DNA from: Thermoplasmata archaeon
Lineage (GTDB): Archaea; Thermoplasmatota; Thermoplasmata; Thermoplasmatales; Thermoplasmataceae
Length of the DNA stretch: 35,919 bases
Direction of reading: 5' to 3'
Assembly: GCA_021797055.1 (NCBI GenBank)
Contig: JAKAAI010000012.1
Coordinates: 1 to 35,919, forward strand
A program made the translations under genes and the position numbers. A model generated the notes under the pieces. The model saw nothing but the letters and a program-made list of their open reading frames with translations. It was not told the origin of the DNA and did not search any database. Of the stretch, positions 6,977 through 15,063 are shown one piece after another. Position 1 is the stretch's first letter. Each line of letters begins with the position of its first letter.

Positions 6977-9766
6977 TTATTTTATCTTCTTCCTTTGAAA
7001 ATGAAGCCCTTTATGCAGGGGGCTGAAAAAAACGGATCTCGCCCTCCCGTACTCCACCACGACCAAAACTGAAAACAAGATTATAAGTATTGAACGGTAG
7101 CTCGCATCTAAAAAGACCAAAGCTGGATAAAGCAGTCCATGGTTGTCGCTTGAGTAAACCAATATTACGGTTGTATTTCTGCTCAATTTGACGGTTAATG
7201 GTATACTGCTTGTTGAAAATCCTGCTACTCTAACGCCCGAAATAGTATATTGCCCCACGGGTTCGATAAGAGTTATCTGTGATAATCCCGACAGAGAAAC
7301 ATTCCCTGAAACATTAACCCCCCAAATCACCCCCTCAGGCAAGCCGCTGCTTTTTATCACGAGATTAACTGTCTCGGGTATATAATCGACTTTGACATTT
7401 ATTTGTATCTCTGACACATTAACTGTCTTGCCGGGGAGATCGCTGAGATAGGTGCCCGTGTTCATGAATGAAACATAGTAACTTCCTGCTGGGAGACTTA
7501 TGTTTATCTGGTGAATGGTGGTCGAATATTCCTTACCGTCTATAATCACCCCCCAGGAGTAGTTTTCCGGCAATCCCGATTCCGTGAGATGCAGGTCGCC
7601 GTAATGCACTTCTGGTGCTATGGACAGTGTTGATGTGCTTGACAAGGTGTTAAAATAGTAATATGGCAGTATCAGTTTTCCGGAGAAATTTGTAGAATTA
7701 TCAGGCTGCACATAAAAGCTCGTTGTAAAGGACTGCAAGGGCTTCAGATCAATTCCTGTGAAGTTTCTGTCGGAAAAGATAGAACCGTATACTGACTCCT
7801 GGACAGTTACATTGTCTATTGAGGAGTTCCCAAAATTTGTAACGTTCAGAAAAACAAGTTTATTGTTTGCAGAATAGGTGAAATTGATTGAGGCAGAGAC
7901 TGATCTAATAAAATTAACTGGAAAAGTGAACGTTTGAGTGGTCCCATTCAGAATCTGGATATTCGATTTTAGTACCAGGCTAATATTAGAGTAGCCGGGT
8001 CTTATTCTGTTACATCCGGAAACCGAAAGATTGAGCGTGGATCGATTGTTATCAATGGTTGTGTTTCCCGAAGTGATCAGTGTGCCGTTGTCACGGAATA
8101 ACAGTTCATACGATACAGCTAATCCATGGGGGTAATTTGTATACACCATTGCTGAAATTACGCTGCTAGGGCCCATTATGACAGATGTTGTGAGGGGTAT
8201 AACCTTCAACGCTGGCAGCGTCGGAGTAATATTGAGATATATTCTTGATGGATTTTTGAACGGAAAACCGGGAATCGAGAAATAAAAGAGCTGGGTGTTA
8301 ATGGACAGAGCGTAATCACCCAAATACAGCGAATTATTCGCACCCGATAACACACTGCTGATAACAGGGAGTTTACAGGAACCGTTTGTGAATGTGAGTC
8401 CACCAAACAGGCCATATCCAGTAAGCGCATGGTATTGAGTGTCTATTATGTTTTCAGAAATGGCGTAATCAGTGGTGTTCATTTCACTCGGGCCAATTTG
8501 AAAATAAACCTTATTCAAGGGGGTTCCGTCGTCGTAAGCGAATATCCTGATAATTCTGCCCAGTAGCAGGGATGAATTCTCTGACACCATGAAGGCCGAC
8601 TGATTATTTTCTGATGATATCATATCGTAGCTTACTCCGTAATCGTAAACTTTGCTGTTGTTAGTTATGAGGGCATAATCTTTACGCCCGTTGGGATTGC
8701 CATATAAGTTTCGGAATGGCATATTGTTTATTCCCAGTTGTGAATCTTCGATGTACGCAGATGAATTTGAGAATAGATCACGGAAATACTCAATGCCTAT
8801 CCTGTCAACGCTGTCGTTAGATGTGATTCTGATTGAGACGTTCCAAATGGTCGTGTTGGAATATTTTGCAGGGTCATAATGATAATACAATGTCGTTCGG
8901 GACTCCATGGTCGATCCATTCAACTGGAGCCTTTCGACCGGAACACTCACATTCAACCAGGAATACTGCGTGACAGATCCGGTATTGTTGAAATTAAGTT
9001 TTTTTATGGTGTTTCCCGATACATTCAACAGGAGGTAGTTTCCGTAGAAGGGATTATTGCCAGAGTATTCAATACTGAGATTTACAATTCCCGATATGGC
9101 AGACTTGAAATGCAGGAACTCGGGTGACATGGTTATGTTTCCAGATTTGAATACCGGCGAATACTTGTTGTATTCAGCTAGTGTTTCGAAACTCGTGGTG
9201 TTGCCTGAACTTTCAAGACCGGTGAGACGAGATTTGAATAAAATTACTTGTGAATGAATAAATATAAAAGTGGATACATGATGGACAGACTGGTTTTCAC
9301 CAAATGTGGAATTGTACCCATAGAGGCTTGCATTGGTGCTCTTCATAATTCCTGCAAAGTAAATTTTCGAATTGTAAGTCGTTAGGGACGCAAGAGAATC
9401 GTTGTACCCATACAGTGAAAGGGAAGTGACATTTCGTAATTCATTTCCAATGAATACGGTGCTGTTGTAAAGATACACAGAACCGCTTACATTAATCATC
9501 GATTCCGTACCCTCGACATACAGTCTCACGTTGACAACTGATAGCATCTCTCCCTTTTTAACATCAAGATTCCCATTAAAATAATAATCAGAAAACGATA
9601 GATTACTGCCAATATGAAAGACTGCGTTTTGTGATTGAACACTGTGATACAAAGTAGTGGTTTCATCCGAAAATGAAGACCAGGAACCGTTACTGCTGCA
9701 TGGGAGATATACGATCAGCAGCATAGTTGATAGAATTATTGCAGTAATAACGTATACCAATCTCAC
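6977..9766 (-). CDS. Large secreted glycoprotein with ESGLP-type repeats and C-terminal anchor
   Basis: The 929-residue extracellular protein begins with a signal segment (MRLVYVITAIILSTMLLIVY) and ends with one membrane helix (about 887-906) and a basic cytoplasmic tail. The ectodomain is Ser/Thr/Asn-rich, strand-rich and carries dozens of Asn-x-Ser/Thr sites for N-glycosylation. Two tandem modules of about 75 residues, starting LTESGLPENYSWGV (about 727) and IKSSGLPEGVIWGV (about 804), carry the GLP-x-x-W signature of many Thermoplasmatales surface proteins. The gene starts with GTG; a TATA box at 9787-9794 lies about 24 bases upstream, so it is probably leaderless. With GmhB and two glycosyltransferases around it, it may be a main target of their glycan. 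Its exact role is unknown. Confidence 0.85.
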   Translation of the reverse strand: MRLVYVITAIILSTMLLIVYLPCSSNGSWSSFSDETTTLYHSVQSQNAVFHIGSNLSFSDYYFNGNLDVKKGEMLSVVNVRLYVEGTESMINVSGSVYLYNSTVFIGNELRNVTSLSLYGYNDSLASLTTYNSKIYFAGIMKSTNASLYGYNSTFGENQSVHHVSTFIFIHSQVILFKSRLTGLESSGNTTSFETLAEYNKYSPVFKSGNITMSPEFLHFKSAISGIVNLSIEYSGNNPFYGNYLLLNVSGNTIKKLNFNNTGSVTQYSWLNVSVPVERLQLNGSTMESRTTLYYHYDPAKYSNTTIWNVSIRITSNDSVDRIGIEYFRDLFSNSSAYIEDSQLGINNMPFRNLYGNPNGRKDYALITNNSKVYDYGVSYDMISSENNQSAFMVSENSSLLLGRIIRIFAYDDGTPLNKVYFQIGPSEMNTTDYAISENIIDTQYHALTGYGLFGGLTFTNGSCKLPVISSVLSGANNSLYLGDYALSINTQLFYFSIPGFPFKNPSRIYLNITPTLPALKVIPLTTSVIMGPSSVISAMVYTNYPHGLAVSYELLFRDNGTLITSGNTTIDNNRSTLNLSVSGCNRIRPGYSNISLVLKSNIQILNGTTQTFTFPVNFIRSVSASINFTYSANNKLVFLNVTNFGNSSIDNVTVQESVYGSIFSDRNFTGIDLKPLQSFTTSFYVQPDNSTNFSGKLILPYYYFNTLSSTSTLSIAPEVHYGDLHLTESGLPENYSWGVIIDGKEYSTTIHQINISLPAGSYYVSFMNTGTYLSDLPGKTVNVSEIQINVKVDYIPETVNLVIKSSGLPEGVIWGVNVSGNVSLSGLSQITLIEPVGQYTISGVRVAGFSTSSIPLTVKLSRNTTVILVYSSDNHGLLYPALVFLDASYRSILIILFSVLVVVEYGRARSVFFSPLHKGLHFQRKKIK

Positions 9767-9786
9767 GAACCAGAAACTATCGGAAC

Positions 9787-9794
9787 TATAATAA
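9787..9794 (-). promoter_or_regulatory. TATA box of the 929-residue glycoprotein
   Basis: Minus-strand TTATTATA centred about 24 bases before the GTG start at 9766. It supports a leaderless transcript and the unusual start codon. Confidence 0.55.
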
Positions 9795-9838
9795 TTTCGT
9801 CATGATAACCGAATACAATAAATAGCATTATTGCAGTT

Positions 9839-9854
9839 ATACCGAAATCGGTAT
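9839..9854. repeat. Inverted repeat ATACCGA-AA-TCGGTAT
   Basis: Perfect 7-base arms separated by two bases, in the 96-base gap between the glycosyltransferase stop (9863) and the glycoprotein promoter. It could be an operator for the downstream gene or a 3' stem-loop of the upstream mRNA. No T-tract follows it. Confidence 0.45.
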
Positions 9855-9862
9855 TCTTCCAA

Positions 9863-10891
9863 TCACTTCAAGGGTCTTTTTATCTCCCTCTTCTTCATCT
9901 CAATTTCCACCAGATAATCCCTGAAATTGACTTTCGACCATAATTCGCTCCTTCGTTTCAGGTACTCCATGTCGCCTGCGTTTATGTAAATCCTCGTTTC
10001 TTCCCCTGAAAGTTTATACCGTTCATATTCTTTGAAAATTATCGATTCAATCATTGATTCTACGAATTGCACGTACCTGTTCTGAGTGCTCACACTATTT
10101 CCTGACTTCTTAGCAGTACGGAGGATCGAGGCTGCAAAGAGTGTTATTCCAAGTAGGATTTTTCCGGGAAACTTTTCAAGCTTGATTCGGAGCAGGATGT
10201 CCCTATAAGTAAAATTGCAGCCGATAATGCAGTCCCTGAAGGACAGTATATTGGTTAGGGTTGGTATGATTTCTGCAACCTTACTATAATAAACGGAATT
10301 CACGATATTGTTTCCAGAGAAGAGGTACGAAGGTGGGATAATGGTCTTCAACACGGGAAAAACCAGGATCCCAAAGTTTAGACTTATTCTTCCCAGAACG
10401 TCAATTTCCGAGCACTGTCGTAAATTTTTCCATCCTCCGATCTCGTTGACGAGTGACCTTGGTATTATAAGCATGGATGTGAATACAGCTTTCTTCTCGT
10501 TATTGGCAAGAAATACTGATATTGTGTCTGCAAGTTGCAGGTCATAGATAGTTGACGATTCAAAAATAATGATATAGTTTCCTGTGCTCTTATTTATGAG
10601 GTTTGAATAATCCTCACCAACATTGCCGGTAGAGCTAATAATCGATACGTTTTCGTATTTGCCGCGGATATCGAAGGCAACCAATGATGAGCGTACTGAA
10701 CCCGGTCTAATGCATAAAATGATCTCATAATCTCTACCAATTTCCTCTGCTATAGCTTCTATACTGCTTATGGACTGTTCCAACCTGAAGGCAGTGTCAT
10801 TTACTGTAGACAGAAATGAAATTTTAGTTATAACTGCATTTTCGGGTGAAAAGAAAGAAGGTATTTTTACAAAATCTGCCAGATCCTTCAA
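9863..10891 (-). CDS. Divergent family 2 glycosyltransferase-like protein
   Basis: 342 residues with the order of a GT2 enzyme: an N-terminal Rossmann-like half (ISFLSTVNDTAFRLEQSISS, then YEIILCIRPGS), a conserved-looking IIPRSLVNEIGGW segment (about 142-154), and CSEIDVLGRI, which matches the usual EDxDLxxR acceptor motif. The metal-binding DxD position, which should follow YIIIF, reads ESSTIYD, so the enzyme may be inactive or metal-independent. The start is TTG at 10891; a TTTTATGT box at about 10913-10920 is correctly placed for it. It is the first gene of the minus-strand surface island and probably shares the substrate pathway of the second transferase. Confidence 0.72.
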   Translation of the reverse strand: MKDLADFVKIPSFFSPENAVITKISFLSTVNDTAFRLEQSISSIEAIAEEIGRDYEIILCIRPGSVRSSLVAFDIRGKYENVSIISSTGNVGEDYSNLINKSTGNYIIIFESSTIYDLQLADTISVFLANNEKKAVFTSMLIIPRSLVNEIGGWKNLRQCSEIDVLGRISLNFGILVFPVLKTIIPPSYLFSGNNIVNSVYYSKVAEIIPTLTNILSFRDCIIGCNFTYRDILLRIKLEKFPGKILLGITLFAASILRTAKKSGNSVSTQNRYVQFVESMIESIIFKEYERYKLSGEETRIYINAGDMEYLKRRSELWSKVNFRDYLVEIEMKKREIKRPLK

Positions 10892-11050
10892 TGCTTATAC
10901 ATATAATTACCACATAAAATCCTTTTCAATCAATTTCCACACAGGTCATTGGCCATTCGGGTTCAATTGGTACGGGGCATTGAATACGCCGTGTCTAAAA
11001 CTGGCCTCCGATTTCAAAGTGGAATTCATCAACTGATAGCGTACCGCACT

Positions 11051-12394
11051 TCATGATAAGTGATTTCTCGCGAGAGCTTCCTTAATTTCTTTCCTTGCAG
11101 TTTCCCTCAGCCAGGGATGGTAGATTTCAATTCCAGCACGCCTCATCAGATCTTCTTCGGTCATAGCACATTCCTTCATAATGTGCATATCATAGTTGTC
11201 GAAGCTGAAGTCCCTTTTATAAAGTATTTCAGGTTTACCCCTGAGAGAAGCATTTTTTCCCATATCCTTCAGTATGATTTTTGCAACCTTTCTTGCAACC
11301 TTTCCATAGTCTGTAATCTTTCCACCGAGGATCTCGATAATATTGTTTACCATTGCGAGTTTGAAGTCCCGGGATACTTTTCCAGGATCAGAGCCGGCAC
11401 CATAAAGTGGTCTTATTCCCCAGTAAGTGGAAAGTACGCTGCCTCTCGATATAGAAGGATAGATACGGGCTACGCTCTTTACGATGTAGTCAATTTCTTC
11501 CTCCGGGGCAACAGTATCCTCAGGCGATTTCACAAAGACGTCGGTTGTCCCAATGATAATCACTTCTTCCCTTGGGATTACAAACATCTGTCTACCATCA
11601 ATGTGCGACCTGAACACAATTGCATTAGTAATGGGCTTGTCGAACTGTTTTATTACTATGTGAGTCCCCCTGCTCAGAAGAAACTTTTCATCCTTCTTAA
11701 GATTGAGAACTAATGAAACTTCATTAACCCAAGGCCCGGCTGCGTTGATAATGTACTTTGATCTCACTGAAAACGGCTCATTTTTTATCGTGTCCACCAC
11801 ATGAAGTTCCTTCACATTTTTGTCGTCCCTGAGCCCCACCACCTCGGCATGGTTAATGCAGATGCCCCCCTTCATGACAGCAGACATTATGTTGTGCATG
11901 ACGAGAGTTGTGTCGTCCGTCATAGCATCCAGATAATCAAAGTATCCCCTGATTGACTTGTCGAATTCCCCATGATTCTTCACCATGTGAGGTATCTTGA
12001 AGTGTCCGCCCAAAACGTTATACATAAACAGCCCAAGAGAGAGCTCAAAGCGATTCCATGAATAGTCATCCACAAGTATCCTGAAATTTACGGGCTTTAC
12101 CAGGAAATCATACCTGAGAAGAAAATTTCTCTCTCTGAGCAAGTCCCTCGTGAGTTTAATGTGCATCTGAGCAAGATATCTTAACCCACCATGTATCAGT
12201 TTTGATGATCCGGAACTCGTACCTGCAGCAAAATCATTCTTCTCAAGAAGTATCGCCCTTATACCGATCTGCGACAACAGATTGATAATACCCGCACCCA
12301 CGATACCCCCTCCTATAACAGCGACATCATAATCTGAATTTTTAGTTCCATCAATGAAAGATTTTCTTGAAGCATATGAGAAATTGTTTTCCAT
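11051..12394 (-). CDS. glpA: FAD-dependent glycerol-3-phosphate dehydrogenase
   Basis: Oxidises sn-glycerol 3-phosphate to dihydroxyacetone phosphate with FAD and passes electrons to the membrane quinone pool or another acceptor. The FAD-binding GGGIVG is at 28-33. The family signature TSSGSSKLIHGGLRYL is at 59-74, and the C-terminal GGKITDYGKVARKVA segment is typical of the DAO domain end. At 447 residues it is shorter than bacterial GlpD and GlpA, with only a small C-terminal domain. Since archaea make lipids from glycerol 1-phosphate, this enzyme is probably catabolic (growth on glycerol). A ribosome-binding site GGAGGAG (minus strand of 12405-12411) precedes the ATG at 12394. No glycerol kinase is nearby. 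Confidence 0.92.
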   Translation of the reverse strand: MENNFSYASRKSFIDGTKNSDYDVAVIGGGIVGAGIINLLSQIGIRAILLEKNDFAAGTSSGSSKLIHGGLRYLAQMHIKLTRDLLRERNFLLRYDFLVKPVNFRILVDDYSWNRFELSLGLFMYNVLGGHFKIPHMVKNHGEFDKSIRGYFDYLDAMTDDTTLVMHNIMSAVMKGGICINHAEVVGLRDDKNVKELHVVDTIKNEPFSVRSKYIINAAGPWVNEVSLVLNLKKDEKFLLSRGTHIVIKQFDKPITNAIVFRSHIDGRQMFVIPREEVIIIGTTDVFVKSPEDTVAPEEEIDYIVKSVARIYPSISRGSVLSTYWGIRPLYGAGSDPGKVSRDFKLAMVNNIIEILGGKITDYGKVARKVAKIILKDMGKNASLRGKPEILYKRDFSFDNYDMHIMKECAMTEEDLMRRAGIEIYHPWLRETARKEIKEALARNHLS

Positions 12395-12424
12395 CCATTC
12401 TCATCTCCTCCCTATAATCGTCAA

Positions 12425-12433
12425 TAAATATTA
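12425..12433. promoter_or_regulatory. AT-rich core shared by divergent promoters
   Basis: TAAATATTA lies 28 bases before the ATG at 12457 on the plus strand and 31 bases before glpA on the minus strand. Only 62 bases separate the two starts, so both polymerase complexes would have to use overlapping sites. Confidence 0.4.
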
Positions 12434-12456
12434 ATAAAGATGCCTTACTCCTTCGA

Positions 12457-12957
12457 ATGCAACTTTACATAATCTTCGCACTCAGTTCAGCGCTTTTCCT
12501 TTTTTTATCAATCTCCCTTGGTTTTGCTGTTTTTAGAGTTACTGTAATTCGGAACTTTCTGAATGGACTCAAAACTGAAGCTGAGTATTCCTCTACTGCC
12601 TATCTACTGAGGCTTTCTATAAGGTATTCAAGGATTTTTATGATTGGATCTTTCCTTGTTTCACTCGTAATTCTTTATGTTTCTGTCAACAGACAGGATC
12701 AAAATATAATAAACCTGTTTGAAATTGTTCTACCTATACCTTTGCTGATTGGTATCGTCTATTTGCTGATGGAAACTTCACTATTTCCATTTATGAACCA
12801 TTACTATGAAATTGCCAGATCGATAGATCCTAAGAAAAACGATGGGATTCCCGTTCATGTAAAGGTTCTGCAGGATAAGTTTTTCCGAGTTGACTTTGCT
12901 GTCATCCTTTTGATTATACTGGTGCTCATTATACTGCTTGCATTAAGTTTGAAATGA
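12457..12957 (+). CDS. Four-helix membrane protein of unknown function
   Basis: 166 residues with about four hydrophobic helices (roughly 2-27, 59-76, 86-104, 146-165) and basic loops between them. There is no cysteine pair, histidine cluster or recognisable family motif. Start choice is supported by the AT-rich box 28 bases upstream, which makes the mRNA leaderless. It is followed after 82 bases by the protein-kinase gene on the same strand; that gene has its own TATA box, so a functional link is possible but unproven. Confidence 0.72.
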   Translation: MQLYIIFALSSALFLFLSISLGFAVFRVTVIRNFLNGLKTEAEYSSTAYLLRLSIRYSRIFMIGSFLVSLVILYVSVNRQDQNIINLFEIVLPIPLLIGIVYLLMETSLFPFMNHYYEIARSIDPKKNDGIPVHVKVLQDKFFRVDFAVILLIILVLIILLALSLK

Positions 12958-13005
12958 GTATTTCTATTCTCCGATACCATTGAGATCGTCTGATATAACA
13001 GGAAG

Positions 13006-13014
13006 ATAAATTTA
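13006..13014 (+). promoter_or_regulatory. TATA box of the protein-kinase gene
   Basis: ATAAATTTA centred about 30 bases before the ATG at 13040. It suggests a transcript with almost no leader. Confidence 0.45.
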
Positions 13015-13039
13015 AGCAAGAATCAACATGTAGAAAATA

Positions 13040-14341
13040 ATGGTCTCCGACAAGAACCAAACTAATATCGCTTCTGGCAGACCGAACGATACAATCAGTC
13101 TTTCTTATGGTGGGCGTGATTATACTGGAAGACCTAAATTCCTTATCTCAACTGATATTTCCGATAAAATCAAGAAGGTAGATCTTGCAATTGCACCTGA
13201 AAATGGAAAGGGGACTATCGTGAAAGCACAACAGATCGATCACGGCAAATTCATCGCACTGCCAAAAATGACTGGAGACGGAAATTACAAGATCTCTGTA
13301 GCGGTATACCTCTCCAAAGATATCCTTTTTTACAATTCCAATATATCTTTAGATTCCAGAAGCCCAAAGAAGACTTCGAAGGAACATGAATATCCGAAGG
13401 CCCCGGAGGAAATTGCAAGAAACGAGATAAGGATATGGCCGCTTTCAAGTGCTTATGCACAGGCGCTACAGAATATTGAATACAGCATCTCTGAAAAATA
13501 TCCGGATCTGAGACGGGGAAAACTTGATCTTAACCCAAACGTTAGGAGACCATCGTTTATTTTCGGGTCCGGAAACTTTGGAACTGTCTTCAGGATGAAT
13601 TTTGACGGGAAGAAATCTGCATTGAAATGTTTCACTAGGGCCGCGCCTGACCTGGCTGAGCGTTATTTTTACATTAGCTGGTACCTCTCTCAGGTCAAAC
13701 TCCCGTTCCTCATGAATTTCAGGTACTATACAGAGGCAGTCAGGACCTTACAGAAACCAAATGAATATTTCCCAGTTCTTTTGATGGACTGGTCGGAGGG
13801 CATGCCTTTGAACACTTTTATTTCCATTAATCTCAAAAACACTAAGATATTGACGTCACTGGCAAACAACTTTTTACGGTCCTCAATCGAAATGCAGAAA
13901 GTCCATGTTTCACATGGGGACCTTTCGGGAGATAACATTCTTGTAACCCCAGACGGCAATATCAGGCTAATAGATTATGATGGTTTCTATGTTCCACCGT
14001 TGAAAGGCAAGAAATCAAATGAAAAAGGACATGAGAATTTTCAGCATCCATCCAGAGGGGATGAATTCAATGAAAGAATTGATAATTTCTCCATCCTTGT
14101 GATATACCTTTCTATTCTAGCAGTTTCGCTAAATCCAAAATTGTGGGAATACAACGGAGGCGACCAGGACAGACTACTTTTCAAAACCTCCGACTTTACT
14201 TCCCCTGACAAATCTAAGCTGATTTCTGATTTGCGCAGACAGGGGAAGGTGTCAAGAAAACTTACAGACATTTTGGTGGAATATGTGAATCATGATCCCA
14301 ACTGGACGGGGTTTACCCTTTCGACCTTGCTCAGCTACTGA
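13040..14341 (+). CDS. YegI / TerY-P-type Ser/Thr protein kinase
   Basis: Cytoplasmic protein kinase of 433 residues. Catalytic features: glycine loop GSGNFGTVF (176-184), ATP lysine K196 in ALKCF, catalytic loop HGDLSGDN (292-299, HGD in place of HRD) and metal-binding DYDG (312-315, in place of DFG). The strings LKCFTR, ERYFYIS, FPVLLMDWSEG, HGDLSGDNILV, DYDGFYVP and GHENFQHPSR are the marks of the YegI-like kinases coupled to PP2C and vWA partners. Residues 15-105 form an extra N-terminal strand-rich domain, perhaps an Ig-like sandwich. The C-terminal helix-hairpin-helix or zinc-ribbon extension of bacterial members is absent. It converges on the PP2C gene with a 7-base overlap. Confidence 0.88.
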   Translation: MVSDKNQTNIASGRPNDTISLSYGGRDYTGRPKFLISTDISDKIKKVDLAIAPENGKGTIVKAQQIDHGKFIALPKMTGDGNYKISVAVYLSKDILFYNSNISLDSRSPKKTSKEHEYPKAPEEIARNEIRIWPLSSAYAQALQNIEYSISEKYPDLRRGKLDLNPNVRRPSFIFGSGNFGTVFRMNFDGKKSALKCFTRAAPDLAERYFYISWYLSQVKLPFLMNFRYYTEAVRTLQKPNEYFPVLLMDWSEGMPLNTFISINLKNTKILTSLANNFLRSSIEMQKVHVSHGDLSGDNILVTPDGNIRLIDYDGFYVPPLKGKKSNEKGHENFQHPSRGDEFNERIDNFSILVIYLSILAVSLNPKLWEYNGGDQDRLLFKTSDFTSPDKSKLISDLRRQGKVSRKLTDILVEYVNHDPNWTGFTLSTLLSY

Positions 14342-15063
14342 TCATTTTGCCTGGTGACAGAGACAAGCGTAAGATCATCGTTCCTAATCAGCTTTTTCCT
14401 TACTTGTTCCTCGAAAAATTCTCTAAGATTTTCTTCATGTATTACTTTCCACGATTCAGGGAAAAACTCCATAATCCATTTGGACATGGCATCGGTTGCC
14501 AGCACAAACTCATTCCCCGTGATACCTGTACTAAGCGATTTGTAAACAGGACTTTTCCATTTGAACTCTGAGGTAAAGGGAGCGCCGTATCCACTCCATA
14601 TGAGCATGGGCGAAATGTTGAATTCTGAAGGTTTGGTAAGTGGAAATGAAAAAAGCTGACCCCCGTCGACATAAAGAAAGCAGCTGTCTCCGACTGAAGT
14701 GATTTTGAGCCTGTCGAATGAATCGTTGTGGATTGCTTCCACACCTATGAACGTGGAAAATGAGCCATTTATGGCCTTGTTCTTAACAAAAAGTTTCAGT
14801 TCATCCCACTTTATTTCACGATACCATTTGTCCCTCGATATTCTCACAAGGTTGTGAATGAATGATTCCTCATTATCTGTTCTTAAATTTGAATTGACGA
14901 ATGTTTCGCATAAAGACCTTGCCCACAGTCCAGAAAATATGGAATCACTTGCACCGTCCGCTACGGCGAACCTGCCAAGTTCAAGGTCATAGGCAGAGGC
15001 ATCTTCATAGTCAGTTTCCCTGCTTCCCAGTTTGGGCGAGTGAAACTCCCGGACCGTTATCAT
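14335..15063 (-). CDS. PP2C-family Ser/Thr protein phosphatase (PphC/YegK-like)
   Basis: Metal-dependent phosphatase, predicted to reverse the action of the adjacent kinase. Motifs in order: an acidic pair E20-D21, VADGAS (34-39, metal ligand D36), GDS (125-127), ATDAMSKW (189-196, metal ligand D191) and NDDLTLV (228-234, D229-D230). The spacing and the WA after DGASDSIFSGL match the compact PphC branch more than bacterial PrpC/Stp. Length 242 is normal. Its ATG overlaps the stop of the vWA gene by four bases (ATGA), so translation is coupled and the two form one operon. The kinase lies on the opposite strand at its 3' end. Confidence 0.88.
   Translation of the reverse strand: MITVREFHSPKLGSRETDYEDASAYDLELGRFAVADGASDSIFSGLWARSLCETFVNSNLRTDNEESFIHNLVRISRDKWYREIKWDELKLFVKNKAINGSFSTFIGVEAIHNDSFDRLKITSVGDSCFLYVDGGQLFSFPLTKPSEFNISPMLIWSGYGAPFTSEFKWKSPVYKSLSTGITGNEFVLATDAMSKWIMEFFPESWKVIHEENLREFFEEQVRKKLIRNDDLTLVSVTRQNDQ

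Noticed and set aside
10770..11036. An 88-codon frame crossing the glycosyltransferase start and the gap to glpA
   Set aside because: It overlaps the glycosyltransferase promoter and coding start, lacks a ribosome-binding site, and its product is not recognisable. The 158-base gap (10892-11050) shows no other gene.
11060..11713. A 217-codon open frame on the plus strand opposite glpA
   Set aside because: It lies wholly antisense to a well-recognised enzyme and its product shows no family features; it is a shadow of the glpA codon pattern.
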